Below are positions 44,037-54,189 of a DNA stretch of 64,000 bases, piece by piece. Position 1 is the stretch's first letter; every line of letters starts with the position of its first letter. Source of the DNA: Actinobacillus capsulatus DSM 19761. Lineage in GTDB: Bacteria; Pseudomonadota; Gammaproteobacteria; Enterobacterales; Pasteurellaceae. The stretch covers positions 1-64,000 of the forward strand of contig NZ_KB893940.1 of NCBI RefSeq assembly GCF_000374285.1. The letters run 5' to 3'. The position numbers and the translations under genes were made by a program. The notes below the pieces were generated by a model. It had not been told where the DNA came from. It saw nothing but the letters and a program-made list of their open reading frames with translations, and made no database searches.

Positions 44037-44450
44037 ATGGCTACTGAGATTAAAAAGAAAACCCCTGAACAGATCGAAGAAAAGGGCGTTAAAAGTAAGG
44101 GTGTAAATGGTGTACTATGGTTTGTTGCTATTGCATTGCTTGCTGTAGCTGCGATTGGTAATGCGTATTTCGCATCGCATTTTTCATTAGTTGTACGTGT
44201 ATTATTGCTTGTCGGATTAGTGGTAGGCGCTATTGTACTTGCAGCAATGACTAACCAAGGTCAAAAAGCGATTGGCTTTATTAAAGAATCTCGCACAGAG
44301 CTTAGAAAAATTATTTGGCCAACTCGCCCGGAAGCGACCCAAACTACATTAATTGTGCTCGCAATGTGTGTAGTGGTGTCATTAGTATTATGGGGTATCG
44401 ACTCTATTATCGTTACATTGATTACGTTTTTAACAAATTTAAGGTTCTAA
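44037..44450 (+). CDS. secE: Preprotein translocase subunit SecE
   Basis: A 137-residue three-helix SecE of the gammaproteobacterial type: two N-terminal membrane segments ([41 protein letters not shown]), then the conserved amphipathic region [20 protein letters not shown] (about 85-104) and the last helix. Part of SecYEG. One base separates it from nusG. Confidence 0.96.
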   Translation: MATEIKKKTPEQIEEKGVKSKGVNGVLWFVAIALLAVAAIGNAYFASHFSLVVRVLLLVGLVVGAIVLAAMTNQGQKAIGFIKESRTELRKIIWPTRPEATQTTLIVLAMCVVVSLVLWGIDSIIVTLITFLTNLRF

Positions 44451-44451
44451 G

Positions 44452-45015
44452 ATGAGCGAAGTAGAAAATACAGAAGTAACAAAAATGCGTTGGTATGTAT
44501 TACAAGCATTTTCAGGTTTCGAAAACCGTGTTGCAGTGACATTGCGTGAATATATCAAATTACACCAAATGGAAGATCAGTTCGGTGAAGTATTAGTGCC
44601 GACGGAAGAAGTTGTTGAAAACGTAGGCGGTAAACGTCGTCGTACTGAACGTAAATTCTTTCCAGGCTACGTATTAGTGCAAATGGAAATGAATGACGAC
44701 ACATGGCACTTAGTAAAAAGTGTGCCGCGTGTAATGGGCTTTATCGGCGGTACGGCAGATAAACCAGCACCGATTTCTAAACGTGAAGCGGATCGTATTT
44801 TAAACCGTGTTCAAGAAACAGCTGAAAAACCACGTCATCGTAACGAATATCAACCGGGCGAAAATGTTCGTGTAACTGAAGGCCCATTTGCAGACTTTAC
44901 CGGTACGGTTGAAGAAGTGGATTACGAAAAAGGGCGTTTGAAAGTTTCCGTTTCTATCTTTGGTCGTGCAACACCGGTTGAGCTTGAGTTTGGTCAGGTA
45001 GAGAAAGCGCATTAA
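44452..45015 (+). CDS. nusG: Transcription elongation/antitermination factor NusG
   Basis: A 187-residue NusG: NGN domain (about 12-120, [41 protein letters not shown]) and KOW domain (about 132-185, [22 protein letters not shown]). It binds RNA polymerase and couples transcription to Rho and to ribosomes. Standard secE-nusG pair, ended by a strong terminator. Confidence 0.98.
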   Translation: MSEVENTEVTKMRWYVLQAFSGFENRVAVTLREYIKLHQMEDQFGEVLVPTEEVVENVGGKRRRTERKFFPGYVLVQMEMNDDTWHLVKSVPRVMGFIGGTADKPAPISKREADRILNRVQETAEKPRHRNEYQPGENVRVTEGPFADFTGTVEEVDYEKGRLKVSVSIFGRATPVELEFGQVEKAH

Positions 45016-45079
45016 TTAAACGTTAAAAAAGCAGTATTATGTAGCCTTTACGTAAAAGAGCATCTAACTAAAACTTGAT

Positions 45080-45115
45080 AAAGTCCTTACTTATTCGCAT
45101 AAGTAAGGACTTTGT
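45080..45115 (+). terminator. secE-nusG terminator
   Basis: AAAGTCCTTACTTAT and ATAAGTAAGGACTTT form a perfect 15 bp stem with a TCGC loop, 65 bp after nusG. In enterics nusG is followed closely by rplK; here this terminator and the ato region intervene. Confidence 0.93.
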
Positions 45116-45293
45116 TGTATTTAAAAATTATTAAACCTTTGAACAGATAGAATGCCCTCTGATTTTAAGAGGGTTGATAATCTCCGAAACGATTTGGGTA
45201 TTTAACATAAGCGTTTAATATTCAGCCATCTCTCTTCATACTGAAAGAAGCTAAATACTATAATGCAGCAAGAATTCTTCCAAAACTTGCATG

Positions 45294-46193
45294 TTATTTC
45301 ACATTAAACCATTTCAATAATGAATCGAAGACATAATTCTCTACGCTGGAATAATTCTTTTTCTTTAAGCGACAAAGCGTTACTCGCCATAAAATTGGAG
45401 CATTCATCTTACGGCAAACAAAATCTGTTGAAGAGTATTGCTCAGCAATGGGGTAAGGAAGAATAGTCAGTAATTCGGGATTTAATTTCACCGAATTGAG
45501 CATAAAGTCCCAAGAACTGGACTCAATAATGATATTCGGATGAATATTATGTCGCTCAAAGTTCTCTTTTAGCTGGTGGGAAATCATAAAATTTTTATCA
45601 AAAATTGCCATTTTTTGTTTATTGAGATCTCGCCAGTCAATATTTTCTTTTTGTGCCAACGGATGATTGGCTGAGAGAAAAACAGATAATTCAGAATGGT
45701 GAATGTCAAAGGAATCAATGATATTTTTGGAAATACCTTCCGGACAAAGCAATACCGCTAAATCAACTTGTTCTAGAAGTAACGCACTTTTTAAGGCAAA
45801 AGCACCTTGTTCTTGAGTAATAAAACGAATGGAGGGGTTTGCCAGTATCATTTTAGGCATAACTTCTGAAAAAACGACTGAAAGAATTAACGGTGGAATA
45901 CCGATTGAAATTTGTCCACTTATATCCTTATGCTCACTATGTAAATTTTGATACATTTCATTATATTGTTTAATCACCTCCTTGGCATCTAGATAATATT
46001 TTTCTCCGACATAGGTTAATCCAACAATTTTGCCGTTTGAGCGTTTAAACAGTTGAACGCCCTCTTTCTCTTCAAACTCGCTGATCATCATACTCAACGC
46101 AGGTTGAGAAATATAAATATTTTGAGCGGTTTTGCTCAAATTAAAGTGATTTTCAACAATGGCAATAAAGTAGCGTAAATGGCGGATATCCAT
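45294..46193 (-). CDS. LysR-family regulator divergent from the ato operon
   Basis: A 299-residue LysR protein: helix-turn-helix (about 1-60, [38 protein letters not shown]) and effector-binding domain (about 88-295). Start at ATG 46193, since GGAGGGAATA precedes it; a GTG 12 bases upstream overlaps that site. Divergent from atoDAEB with 314 bp between, so it is the likely activator of that operon. Known atoDAEB regulation in E. coli uses AtoSC, so this would be a different control. Confidence 0.85.
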   Translation of the reverse strand: MDIRHLRYFIAIVENHFNLSKTAQNIYISQPALSMMISEFEEKEGVQLFKRSNGKIVGLTYVGEKYYLDAKEVIKQYNEMYQNLHSEHKDISGQISIGIPPLILSVVFSEVMPKMILANPSIRFITQEQGAFALKSALLLEQVDLAVLLCPEGISKNIIDSFDIHHSELSVFLSANHPLAQKENIDWRDLNKQKMAIFDKNFMISHQLKENFERHNIHPNIIIESSSWDFMLNSVKLNPELLTILPYPIAEQYSSTDFVCRKMNAPILWRVTLCRLKKKNYSSVENYVFDSLLKWFNVK

Positions 46194-46313
46194 TATTCCC
46201 TCCACAATTAAAGTTAGTTTATCTCTATAAATAAAATTTATGGCTATCTAAAAAATCAATATTTCTTTTCTTTTTTCTCTCTTGCTATTCTTTTTAGAAA
46301 TATGATGAATAAA

Positions 46314-46323
46314 ACCGCACTTT
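46314..46323 (-). other. H. influenzae-type DNA uptake word, left of ato
   Basis: AAAGTGCGGT on the minus strand, followed by AT-rich bases with the spacing typical of extended Haemophilus uptake sequences. It lies in the gap between the LysR gene and atoD. Apl-type uptake words dominate elsewhere in the window. Confidence 0.7.
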
Positions 46324-46507
46324 GAGGTAAATCGATCAATTTATTATAAGAATACGAACAAATTATACAAGCTAATTCGTTAATTTTATTGGGCTATAAA
46401 CGCACTCCCTTGATAAGTCATCGTTCGATTTTTCTCGATAAAATCGGATATATTGTATTTTTTTATAAAAAAAATTGATAATCAATAATCTATATTTGGA
46501 GGACGCT

Positions 46508-47158
46508 ATGTCAAAAATTATCCCGCTAAGTGAACTAAAAACGCATTTCTTTGATGGAATGACAATAATGTCGGGCGGTTTTATGGGGGTTGGTACGCCG
46601 GAAAAAATTGTACAGGCAATTTTAGATACGCCGGTTAAAGATATCACTTTAATCTCTAGTGATACCGCACAGGTTCACAATGGAGTTGGTCCGTTGATTG
46701 TCAATAACCGGATCAAAAAAGTGTACGCCTCTCATATCGGCACGAACCCTGAAACCGGTAAAAAAATGATTTCAGGGGATATTGAGGTTGAACTGATTCC
46801 TCAAGGTACATTTGCCGAGCGTGTTCGTGCTGGTGGTGCAGGTTTAGGCGGTTTTTTAACGCCAACGGGGGTAGGCACGGTTGTTGAGCAAGGCAAGCAG
46901 AAGATAGAGCTCGATGGCGTTGAATATTTGTTGGAATTACCCCTTCAAGCCGATGTAGCTATTCTCAAAGCTACTATCGCCGATGAAGACGGCAATCTTA
47001 TCTATGATGGTGCTGCTCGCAATTTTAATCCGTTAATGGCATTGGCGGCTAAAACTGTGATTGTGGAAGCGGACCAAATCGTCAAATCCGGCACTCTCGA
47101 TCCTAATCAAATTATGACACCGGCAATGTTGGTGGACTACCTTATTTCTAATTCGTAG
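46508..47158 (+). CDS. atoD: Acetate CoA-transferase (acetoacetyl-CoA transferase), alpha subunit
   Basis: A 216-residue AtoD-type CoA-transferase alpha subunit: [38 protein letters not shown] (CoA-binding glycines, about 22-40), [11 protein letters not shown]. With AtoA it moves CoA between acetyl-CoA and acetoacetate or short-chain fatty acids. ATG 46508 follows TTGGAGGACGCT. A perfect ATTGATAATCAAT palindrome lies 22 bp upstream and could be an operator. Confidence 0.92.
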   Translation: MSKIIPLSELKTHFFDGMTIMSGGFMGVGTPEKIVQAILDTPVKDITLISSDTAQVHNGVGPLIVNNRIKKVYASHIGTNPETGKKMISGDIEVELIPQGTFAERVRAGGAGLGGFLTPTGVGTVVEQGKQKIELDGVEYLLELPLQADVAILKATIADEDGNLIYDGAARNFNPLMALAAKTVIVEADQIVKSGTLDPNQIMTPAMLVDYLISNS

Positions 47159-47166
47159 GAGGAACT

Positions 47167-47838
47167 ATGAACGTAAAAGAACTTATCGCACGTCGCATTG
47201 CAATGGAATTAAAAAATGGAGATGTGGTTAACTTGGGGATTGGTTTGCCAACCTTAGTGGCAAATTATTTGCCGAATGAAGTGGATATTACCTTACAGTC
47301 AGAAAATGGTTTTTTAGGTTTAACAGCGTTTGATCCGGAAAATGATAATCCGAATATTGTCAATGCCGGTGGACAGCCTTGTGGCATTAAAGCAGGCGGT
47401 GCTTTCTTTGATAGTGCGGTTTCTTTCGCTTTAATTCGTGGCGGGCATGTTGATGCTTGTGTACTGGGTGGTTTAGAAGTTGACCAGCAAGGCAATCTGG
47501 CGAACTGGATGGTACCGGGCAAAATGGTACCGGGAATGGGCGGTGCGATGGATCTCGTTACCGGTGCGAAAAAAGTGATTATCGGTATGGAACATTGTGC
47601 GAAATCGGGTTCGTCCAAAATTTTAAAACAATGCACCTTACCACTTACTGCTCGCAATAAAGTGAAATTGGTTGTCACTGAATTAGCCGTATTTAGCTTC
47701 GAAAATAGGCAGTTAATTCTGAAAGAACACGCCCCTAATGTGGATTTAGACACCATTAGAGCCAAAACGGAAGCCGATTTTATTGTTGCCGACGATTTTA
47801 AAGAAATGAAAATCAGCCAAAAAGGAATGCTGTTATGA
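47167..47838 (+). CDS. atoA: Acetate CoA-transferase, beta subunit
   Basis: A 223-residue AtoA. The catalytic glutamate is in LQSENGFLGL (about 46 of the chain), with NLGIGLPTLVANYLP (about 21-35) and GGHVDACVLGGLEVDQQGNLANW. Partner of AtoD. 8 bp after atoD with GAGGAA; overlaps atoE by four bases (ATGA-type). Confidence 0.95.
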   Translation: MNVKELIARRIAMELKNGDVVNLGIGLPTLVANYLPNEVDITLQSENGFLGLTAFDPENDNPNIVNAGGQPCGIKAGGAFFDSAVSFALIRGGHVDACVLGGLEVDQQGNLANWMVPGKMVPGMGGAMDLVTGAKKVIIGMEHCAKSGSSKILKQCTLPLTARNKVKLVVTELAVFSFENRQLILKEHAPNVDLDTIRAKTEADFIVADDFKEMKISQKGMLL

Positions 47839-49178
47839 TTAGCCGAGTTTCCCGTTTTATGACGGCATTTGTCAGCAAATATCTACCTGATCCGCTCATT
47901 TTTGCCGTTTTACTGACCTTTATTACCTTTATTTGTGCATGGGGATTAACCGACAGTACTCCTGTTGATTTAGTGAATATGTGGGGAAGCGGTTTTTGGA
48001 ATTTGCTGGGCTTTGGTATGCAAATGGCGTTGATTGTGGTAACTGGTAATGCCTTAGCGACCTCTCCGCAAATAAAAGCCTTTCTGAACCGAGCTGCCTC
48101 CGTTGCCAAAACACCGGCACAAGGGGTAATGCTCGTAACTTTTATGGGCGGCTTAGCCTGTATCATTAACTGGGGGTTTGGTTTAGTGGTCGGAGCAATG
48201 TTTGCCAAAGAAGTGGCTCGCCGGATTAAAGGCACGGATTACGCCTTACTGATTGCCTGTGCTTACATCGGCTTTATGACGTGGGGTGGCGGTTTTTCCG
48301 GCTCAATGCCGTTGTTAGCTGCCACACCGAATAATCCTGTTGCCCACTTTATGATGACTGCAGATAATCCACAGGGGATTATTCCAACAAGCCAGACTAT
48401 CTTCTCTAATTATAATCTCTTCATTACCTTAGCCCTGCTGTTTGTCTTGCCGTTAATTACCCTGATGATGACACCGAAAACCTCAGAAGCCAAAAGTGTC
48501 GATCCTGCCCTTCTTGCGCCTGATCCGTCCTGTACCAAAAAATTAGACGAAAAGGCAACTGTGGCAGAGAAAATGGAAGAAAGCCGTTTTATTGCCTATC
48601 TAATTGGTCTGCTAGGTTACAGCTATCTCGCAATGCACTTCTATAAACAGGGATTTAACCTCACCATCAATAACGTCAACCTTATTTTCTTACTCACCGG
48701 ATTGGTGTTACACGGTTCGCCAATGGCGTATATGAGAGCCATTATGAATGCTACTCGCAGCACTGCTGGCATTTTAATTCAATTTCCGTTCTATGCTGGC
48801 GTTCAGTTGATGATGGAACATTCAGGGCTAGGCGGTATGTTAACCGAATTTTTCATCAATGTATCCACCAAAGAAACCTTTCCACTAATGACCTTCTTTA
48901 GTTCCGCTTTTATCAATTTTGCTGTGCCGAGCGGTGGCGGTCATTGGGTGATTCAGGGGCCTTTTGTTATCCCAGCGGCTCAAGCATTAGGGGCGGATTT
49001 AGGTAAATCGGCAATGGCAATCGCCTATGGTGAACAATGGATGAATATGGCACAACCGTTTTGGGCGTTGCCGGCATTGGGGATTGCAGGTTTAGGTGTT
49101 CGGGACATTATGGGCTACTGTATGACTGCACTTATTTTCACTGCCCCGATTTTTATCATTGGTCTTTATTTCTTATAA
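47835..49178 (+). CDS. atoE: Short-chain fatty acid transporter AtoE
   Basis: A 447-residue AtoE-family membrane protein with about 12 segments ([85 protein letters not shown]). It imports short-chain fatty acids or acetoacetate. It overlaps atoA and is followed by atoB, so uptake, activation and cleavage are in one operon. Confidence 0.93.
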   Translation: MISRVSRFMTAFVSKYLPDPLIFAVLLTFITFICAWGLTDSTPVDLVNMWGSGFWNLLGFGMQMALIVVTGNALATSPQIKAFLNRAASVAKTPAQGVMLVTFMGGLACIINWGFGLVVGAMFAKEVARRIKGTDYALLIACAYIGFMTWGGGFSGSMPLLAATPNNPVAHFMMTADNPQGIIPTSQTIFSNYNLFITLALLFVLPLITLMMTPKTSEAKSVDPALLAPDPSCTKKLDEKATVAEKMEESRFIAYLIGLLGYSYLAMHFYKQGFNLTINNVNLIFLLTGLVLHGSPMAYMRAIMNATRSTAGILIQFPFYAGVQLMMEHSGLGGMLTEFFINVSTKETFPLMTFFSSAFINFAVPSGGGHWVIQGPFVIPAAQALGADLGKSAMAIAYGEQWMNMAQPFWALPALGIAGLGVRDIMGYCMTALIFTAPIFIIGLYFL

Positions 49179-49197
49179 ATCAAACAAGGAGAGAAAA

Positions 49198-50379
49198 ATG
49201 GAAAATATTGTGATTGTAAGTGCGGCTCGCACGGCTATCGGTACCTTTGGTGGCGGATTATCCACAGTAAGTGCGGTTGATTTAGGGGCTGTTGTGATTC
49301 AAGAAACCTTAAAGCGAGCAAATGTATTGGCTGAGCAGGTCGATGAAGTCATTATGGGCAATGTGTTACAGGCGGGATTAGGGCAAAACCCTGCCCGTCA
49401 AGCCGCATTAAAAGCAGGAATTGGTGAAGAGGTTTCTTCTTTTACGCTCAATAAAGTATGCGGTTCGGGGCTAAAAGCTGTTGTGCTTGGTGCTCAAGCA
49501 ATTGCCAGCGGTGATGCGGAGGTTGTAGTCGTCGGTGGAATGGAGAATATGAGCCAAGCTCCTTATGTGCTTGACAGTAAAGTGCGTAGCGGAGCGAAGA
49601 TGGGTAATTTAACCCTGAAAGATACCATGGTGGAAGACGGCTTAACTTGTGCCATCAATCATTACCATATGGGGATCACCGCAGAAAATATCGCTCAAAA
49701 ACACGGTTTTAGCCGAGAAGAACAGGATCAATTTGCGTTATCTTCGCAGCAAAAGGCAAAACAAGCGGTCGAATCCGGGGCATTTTTGGCAGAAATCGTG
49801 CCGGTTGTGATTAAAACTCGTCAAGGCGAAAGCCTTTTCCAACAGGACGAACACCCTAAATTTAACACCACCGAAGAAAGCCTCGCCAAACTACGCCCTG
49901 CGTTTATCAAAGATGGCACGGTTACCGCGGGCAATGCTTCCGGTTTAAATGATGGTGCGGCGGCCTTAGTACTAATGAGCGAAAGCAAGGCGAACTCTCT
50001 CGGCTTAAAACCGCTTGCTCGTATCCGCAGTTATGCGGCAAGCGGTAATGATCCAAAAGTAATGGGGTTAGGGCCTGTGCCAGCAGTACGAAAAGCACTA
50101 GCGAAAGCAGATTTAACCCTTGAGCAGGTTGAGCTGATTGAAGCCAACGAAGCTTTTGCCGCTCAAGCTCTCGGCGTGGCGAAAGAGTTACAACTGGATT
50201 TAAGCAAAACCAATATAAATGGCGGTGCTATCGCTCTTGGACACCCTATTGGTGCAAGCGGTGCAAGAATTTTGGTAACCCTAATTCACAGCTTACAAGC
50301 ACAAAATAAACAGCTCGGGCTGGCTACACTCTGCATTGGCGGCGGTCAGGGCATTGCGATGATTGTTGAGCGGATATAA
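49198..50379 (+). CDS. atoB: Acetyl-CoA acetyltransferase (thiolase)
   Basis: A 393-residue degradative thiolase that splits acetoacetyl-CoA into two acetyl-CoA. Catalytic Cys in [12 protein letters not shown] (about 88), His in [20 protein letters not shown] (about 349) and Cys in TLCIGGGQG (about 379). ATG 49198 after AAGGAGAG. It carries one H. influenzae-type uptake word (49269-49277) and one exact Apl-type word ACAAGCGGTC (49760-49769). Confidence 0.97.
   Translation: MENIVIVSAARTAIGTFGGGLSTVSAVDLGAVVIQETLKRANVLAEQVDEVIMGNVLQAGLGQNPARQAALKAGIGEEVSSFTLNKVCGSGLKAVVLGAQAIASGDAEVVVVGGMENMSQAPYVLDSKVRSGAKMGNLTLKDTMVEDGLTCAINHYHMGITAENIAQKHGFSREEQDQFALSSQQKAKQAVESGAFLAEIVPVVIKTRQGESLFQQDEHPKFNTTEESLAKLRPAFIKDGTVTAGNASGLNDGAAALVLMSESKANSLGLKPLARIRSYAASGNDPKVMGLGPVPAVRKALAKADLTLEQVELIEANEAFAAQALGVAKELQLDLSKTNINGGAIALGHPIGASGARILVTLIHSLQAQNKQLGLATLCIGGGQGIAMIVERI
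49269..49277 (+). other. H. influenzae-type uptake word inside atoB
   Basis: AAGTGCGGT followed by TGATTTA, within the codons for Ser-Ala-Val-Asp near residue 25 of AtoB. Confidence 0.55.
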
Positions 50380-50406
50380 ACTACTCTTCATTACAGGAGA
50401 ACTGTG

Positions 50407-51168
50407 ATGTTAAATCAAAAAATTGCGATTGTTACGGGTGCTGCCAGCGGAATTGGATTAGCGATAAGCCAAAGCCTTACTCAAACAGGCGTTAAAGTCG
50501 TTATGGCAGATATTAATGAAACATTATTAAAACAGCGTGCTGAAGAATTGCAAGCGACCTATATGGTTATCGATCTCTCTAAACAAGTGGATTGTAAAGC
50601 ATTGGTGGATTATGCGGTTGGACAGTTCAGCAATGTGGATATTCTTATCAATGTTGCGGGTATCCAAACAGTATCACCGATTGAAGATTTTCCGGAAGAC
50701 CGTTGGTATTTAATGATGAACTTAATGTTAAACGTCCCATTTTTATTAACTAAATATGTTTGGCCTTATATGAAGCAAAATCGTTGGGGGCGGATCATCA
50801 ACTTAAATTCCATTCACGGATTGGTTGCCTCGGAATTTAAATCAGCCTATGTTTCCGCTAAACCCGGCTTACCGGGACTAGCCAAAACGGTGGCATTGGA
50901 GGGAGGAGCTTGCGGCATTACGGTAAATTCTATTTGCCCTGCTTATGTCAGAACACCTTTGGTAGATAAACAAATCACTGACCAAGCCGTACATCATCAA
51001 ATTTCCTAACAGGATGTGATTAGCCAAATTATGCTGCAAAAAGCCGCAGTCAAACGGTTGATTGAACCGGCCGAAATTGGTGAATTTGTTAAATTCCTCT
51101 GCTCCGATGCGGCAGCATCAATCTTAGGAGCTTGTTTATCAATGGACGGCGGTTGGACTGCCGGTTAA
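50407..51168 (+). pseudogene. 3-hydroxybutyrate dehydrogenase with an in-frame TAA
   Basis: A short-chain dehydrogenase frame of 253 codons with a premature TAA at 51007-51009 (codon 201). Before it: NAD motif TGAASGIG, NVAG, catalytic Ser in LNSIHG and YVSAK. After it the same frame goes on to LMDGG-like ACLSMDGGWTAG and the true stop at 51168. The sequence fits D-3-hydroxybutyrate dehydrogenase, which would convert hydroxybutyrate to the acetoacetate handled by AtoDA. The truncated product lacks the last 53 residues, which close the active site, and is probably inactive. Start at ATG 50407 after AGGAGA. Confidence 0.82.
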
Positions 51169-51248
51169 TTAACTAAAATGCATCGCCGATTGGTTCAGCG
51201 ATGCATTTTTTTATTCAAAGAATTTAAAATCCTATAAAGGAGAATCTT

Positions 51249-52569
51249 ATGCTAAGTTTAGTCGGTATTTTTATCGGGCTAGCGTTACTGATGTTTTTAG
51301 CTTTGAGAGGTATTCGATTGTTTGGATCGCTCCTTTATGTGCGTCAATTGTGGTATTAACGGGGGGATTGGATATTCTTGATGCCTATTTAGGTAGTTAT
51401 ATGATCGGGTAGTCGGTTTCGTTAAAGCGTGGTTTCCAGCATTCTTATTGAGTGCAATTTTTGGTAATTTGATGGATGTAAGCGGTGGCGCAAAATCCAT
51501 TGCCGTTTGGTTAACTAAAATTATGGGAGCAAAAAGTGCGATTGCTTCTATTGTGTTAGGCTGTGCATTATTAACTTATGGCGGGGTAAGTTTGTTTGTG
51601 GTGGTTTTTGCCGTTTATCCCATTGCGTTGGCGGTATTTAAAGAAGCAAATATTACACGTCGTTTAATTCCCGGCACGATTGCTTGCGGTGCTTTTACTT
51701 TCACGATGACCGCTTTACCCAGTTTCCCACAAATTCAAAATTTAATTCCGACCCAATATTTTGGTACAGACAGCGATGGCTGCACCTATTATGGGATTAA
51801 TTGCTTCGGCAGTGCTTTTTTTCGGTGGTGTAGCTTATTTGGAAATGCGACGGAAAAAATATGCGAAAAACGGTGAGTTCTTTGTTGACCCGGAAACATC
51901 AATAACAACAGACAACAATGAAATAACTTTATCTAATCAGCCATCTTACCATTAATAACAGTGATTATCGTATTAAATTTTATACCCGAATTAATTGGTT
52001 TGAAAAACGGCGATCCGAAGAATATCGTTCTGGCTTTGTTTGCTGGAATTGCATTAGTCACATTACTCAATCTGGATAAAAAATATACATTTATTCCGGC
52101 AGTTGGAAAAGGTGCAAACGGTGCGGTCGGAGCAATTATTAATACGGCGGCTGTCGTCGGCTTCGGTAGCGTAGTCAGAATGGCACCGGGGTTTGAGCAT
52201 TTAACCTCAATGATTTTAAATATTCCGGGAAGTCTTTTGATTTCCTTATCAGTGGCCGCGAATATTTTAGCGGGAGCAATGGGTTCAGCTTCCGGTGGAA
52301 TGGGGATTGCTTTAGAAGCCCTAGGTGAGAAATATCTCATGCTCGCCAAACAGATGGGAATATCATCGGAAGCCTTTCATCGTATCGCTTCTTTATCATC
52401 GGGCGGATTAGACACGATGCCGCATAACGGTGCGGTATTAACCCTATTAAGTAATACGAGAATGACACACAAAGAATCTTATTTAGAGATTGCGGTAACG
52501 TCTTTCATTATGCCGATCATTGCCACGATCGTCTTGATTCTATTATTTAGTTTATTTGGTATTTATTAA
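51249..52569 (+). pseudogene. GntP-family permease (hydroxybutyrate-type), frameshifted
   Basis: Read across frames this is a GntP-type permease of about 440 codons: MLSLVGIFIGLALLMFLALRG, IVWIAPLCASIVVLTGGLDI, KAWFPAFLLSAIFGNLMDVS, LTYGGVSLFVVVFAVYPIAL, then NGAVGAIINTAAVVGFGSVV, GAMGSASGGMGIALEAL and HRIASLSSGGLDTMPHNGAV. Frame changes occur near 51313, 51409, 51765 and 51935. The order after a hydroxybutyrate dehydrogenase suggests it imported 3-hydroxybutyrate. The piece from about 51961 to 52569 is the longest intact frame but lacks half the membrane core. Confidence 0.85.
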
Positions 52570-52591
52570 AGGTGGTGAATTATCAGACAGT

Positions 52592-52600
52592 AAGTGCGGT
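52592..52600 (+). other. H. influenzae-type uptake word, right of the ato block
   Basis: TAAGTGCGGTATGTTTTTGA and further AT-rich DNA, a good extended Haemophilus-type word, 22 bp after the end of the permease pseudogene. Confidence 0.7.
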
Positions 52601-52653
52601 ATGTTTTTGATGTGTTTTGATAATTTTTATTAAGTTAAAATAGTAAAAACCGC

Positions 52654-52682
52654 TTGAAATTTATTCGCATTTTTTGTAAAAT
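52654..52682 (+). promoter_or_regulatory. Candidate rplKA promoter
   Basis: TTGAAA, 17 bases, TAAAAT, about 100 bp before the rplK start. Five of six matches in each box. The -35 overlaps a USS-like ACCGCTTGAA. Confidence 0.6.
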
Positions 52683-52694
52683 TGATACTCTATT

Positions 52695-52724
52695 TACGAA
52701 CGCAATTTTGCGTTCGTATTTTTG
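52695..52724 (+). promoter_or_regulatory. Hairpin in the rplK leader
   Basis: TACGAACGCA / TGCGTTCGTA with an ATTT loop, followed by TTTTTG. It begins about 12 bases after the -10 box, at the very 5' end of the predicted rplKA message. It may be an attenuator or a 5' stabiliser; L1 binds further down in E. coli. Confidence 0.5.
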
Positions 52725-52778
52725 TGTAAATCGGGGAGCTAGTAATAGCGTTATCACCCACTTAGAGGAAACTTAAAA

Positions 52779-53207
52779 ATGGCAAAAAAAGTCCAAGCAT
52801 ACGTTAAGTTGCAAGTTGCAGCTGGTATGGCTAACCCTTCACCACCAGTTGGTCCTGCATTAGGTCAACAAGGTGTTAACATCATGGAATTCTGTAAAGC
52901 ATTCAACGCTCGTACTGAGAGCTTAGAAAAAGGTTTACCAATCCCTGTTGTTATCACAGTTTACGCAGACCGTTCATTCACTTTCGTAACTAAAACTCCA
53001 CCGGCTGCAGTATTACTTAAAAAAGCTATAGGTATCAAATCTGGTTCAGGTAAACCGAACAAAGATAAAGTGGGTACAGTAACTCAAGAGCAATTACGTC
53101 AAATCGCTGAAACTAAAGCAGCAGATATGACTGGTGCTACTATCGAAACTAAAATGAAATCAATCGCTGGTACAGCTCGCTCAATGGGCTTAATCGTAGA
53201 GGAATAA
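52779..53207 (+). CDS. rplK: Ribosomal protein L11
   Basis: A 142-residue L11, normal length ([42 protein letters not shown], the C-terminal 23S-binding [16 protein letters not shown]). It builds the GTPase-associated stalk base with L10-L12. GAGGAAACTT before ATG; 4 bp to rplA. Confidence 0.99.
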   Translation: MAKKVQAYVKLQVAAGMANPSPPVGPALGQQGVNIMEFCKAFNARTESLEKGLPIPVVITVYADRSFTFVTKTPPAAVLLKKAIGIKSGSGKPNKDKVGTVTQEQLRQIAETKAADMTGATIETKMKSIAGTARSMGLIVEE

Positions 53208-53211
53208 TACA

Positions 53212-53901
53212 ATGGCTAAATTGACTAAAAAAATGAAAGCAATTAAAGCTGGCGTAGATTCTACTAAAGCTTACGAAATCAACGAAGCGATCGCAGTTTT
53301 AAAACAATTCGCAACAGCTAAATTCGTTGAAAGCGTAGATGTAGCGGTGAACTTAGGTATCGACCCTCGTAAATCAGACCAAAACGTACGTGGTGCAACA
53401 GTATTACCACACGGTACAGGTCGTACGGCTCGTGTAGCAGTATTCACACAAGGCGCGAACGCAGAAGCAGCTAAAGCAGCAGGCGCTGATTTAGTAGGTA
53501 TGGAAGATTTAGCAGAGCAAATTAAGAAAGGCGAAATGAACTTTGATGTTGTTATCGCTTCTCCGGATGCAATGCGTGTTGTAGGTCAATTAGGTCAAGT
53601 ATTAGGTCCACGCGGCTTAATGCCAAACCCTAAAGTGGGTACGGTAACACCAAACGTTGCTGAAGCAGTTAAAAATGCTAAATCAGGTCAGATCCGTTAC
53701 CGTAACGACAAAAATGGTATTATCCATACAACGATCGGTAAAGCAGACTTCGCACCTGAGCAATTAAAAGATAACTTAGTTGCGTTATTAGCAGCGTTAA
53801 ACAAAGCTAAACCAACAACAGCTAAAGGTATCTTCATCAAGAAAGTAAGCATCTCTACAACTATGGGTGCTGGTGTTGCTGTTGATCAAGCATCACTTTA
53901 A
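53212..53901 (+). CDS. rplA: Ribosomal protein L1
   Basis: A 229-residue L1 of normal length, with the signature segment [12 protein letters not shown] (about 140-151). It binds 23S rRNA at the L1 stalk and in E. coli represses rplKA translation. It is cotranscribed with rplK. Confidence 0.99.
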   Translation: MAKLTKKMKAIKAGVDSTKAYEINEAIAVLKQFATAKFVESVDVAVNLGIDPRKSDQNVRGATVLPHGTGRTARVAVFTQGANAEAAKAAGADLVGMEDLAEQIKKGEMNFDVVIASPDAMRVVGQLGQVLGPRGLMPNPKVGTVTPNVAEAVKNAKSGQIRYRNDKNGIIHTTIGKADFAPEQLKDNLVALLAALNKAKPTTAKGIFIKKVSISTTMGAGVAVDQASL

Positions 53902-53921
53902 TTTCTAATAGAAGTTAAAAC

Positions 53922-53949
53922 TTTACAAGGTCGTAGATTATTGTATAAT
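53922..53949 (+). promoter_or_regulatory. Candidate rplJL promoter
   Basis: TTTACA, 16 bases, perfect TATAAT, 240 bp before rplJ. It corresponds to the strong L10 promoter of enterics. The boxes are embedded in a loose palindrome (AAGGTCG / CGACCTT). Confidence 0.7.
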
Positions 53950-53955
53950 TTGCGA

Positions 53956-54189
53956 CCTTAACTTGCGAGAGCAAGCTGATGGTGCTTAGCCTATCTAAGC
54001 CCCGTCCAAGATCGTAGGCGAATAAGTTTTCTTATTCTTAATCAAAACCTACGTAGATGGTGAACAGACAGAATTTTCTGCTTCTGGACACCTTAGGCTC
54101 AGAAGATTGCTACTTGCGATGCAAGCGGTGAGTTTTTTGAGGTTTTTTGTAAATTCCACTTTAGTGGAGTGTATCAGGAGCTAAAACCA
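53956..54189 (+). promoter_or_regulatory. rplJ leader (L10-L12 autoregulatory RNA)
   Basis: About 230 transcribed bases without a gene, rich in paired segments (AACTTGCGAGAGCAAGCTGA, CAGACAGAATTTTCTGCTTCTG, TACTTGCGATGCAAGCGGTGA) before the rplJ ribosome site CAGGAG. Position, length and folding fit the L10 leader, where excess L10-L12 complex blocks rplJ translation. Recognition is by position and pattern only; a covariance-model search would settle it. Confidence 0.65.

Noticed and set aside
46474-46486. ATTGATAATCAAT palindrome as the LysR operator
   Set aside because: It is perfect but only about 22 bp from the atoD start and very AT-rich; without a mapped start site the claim is too weak. 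It is mentioned only under atoD.
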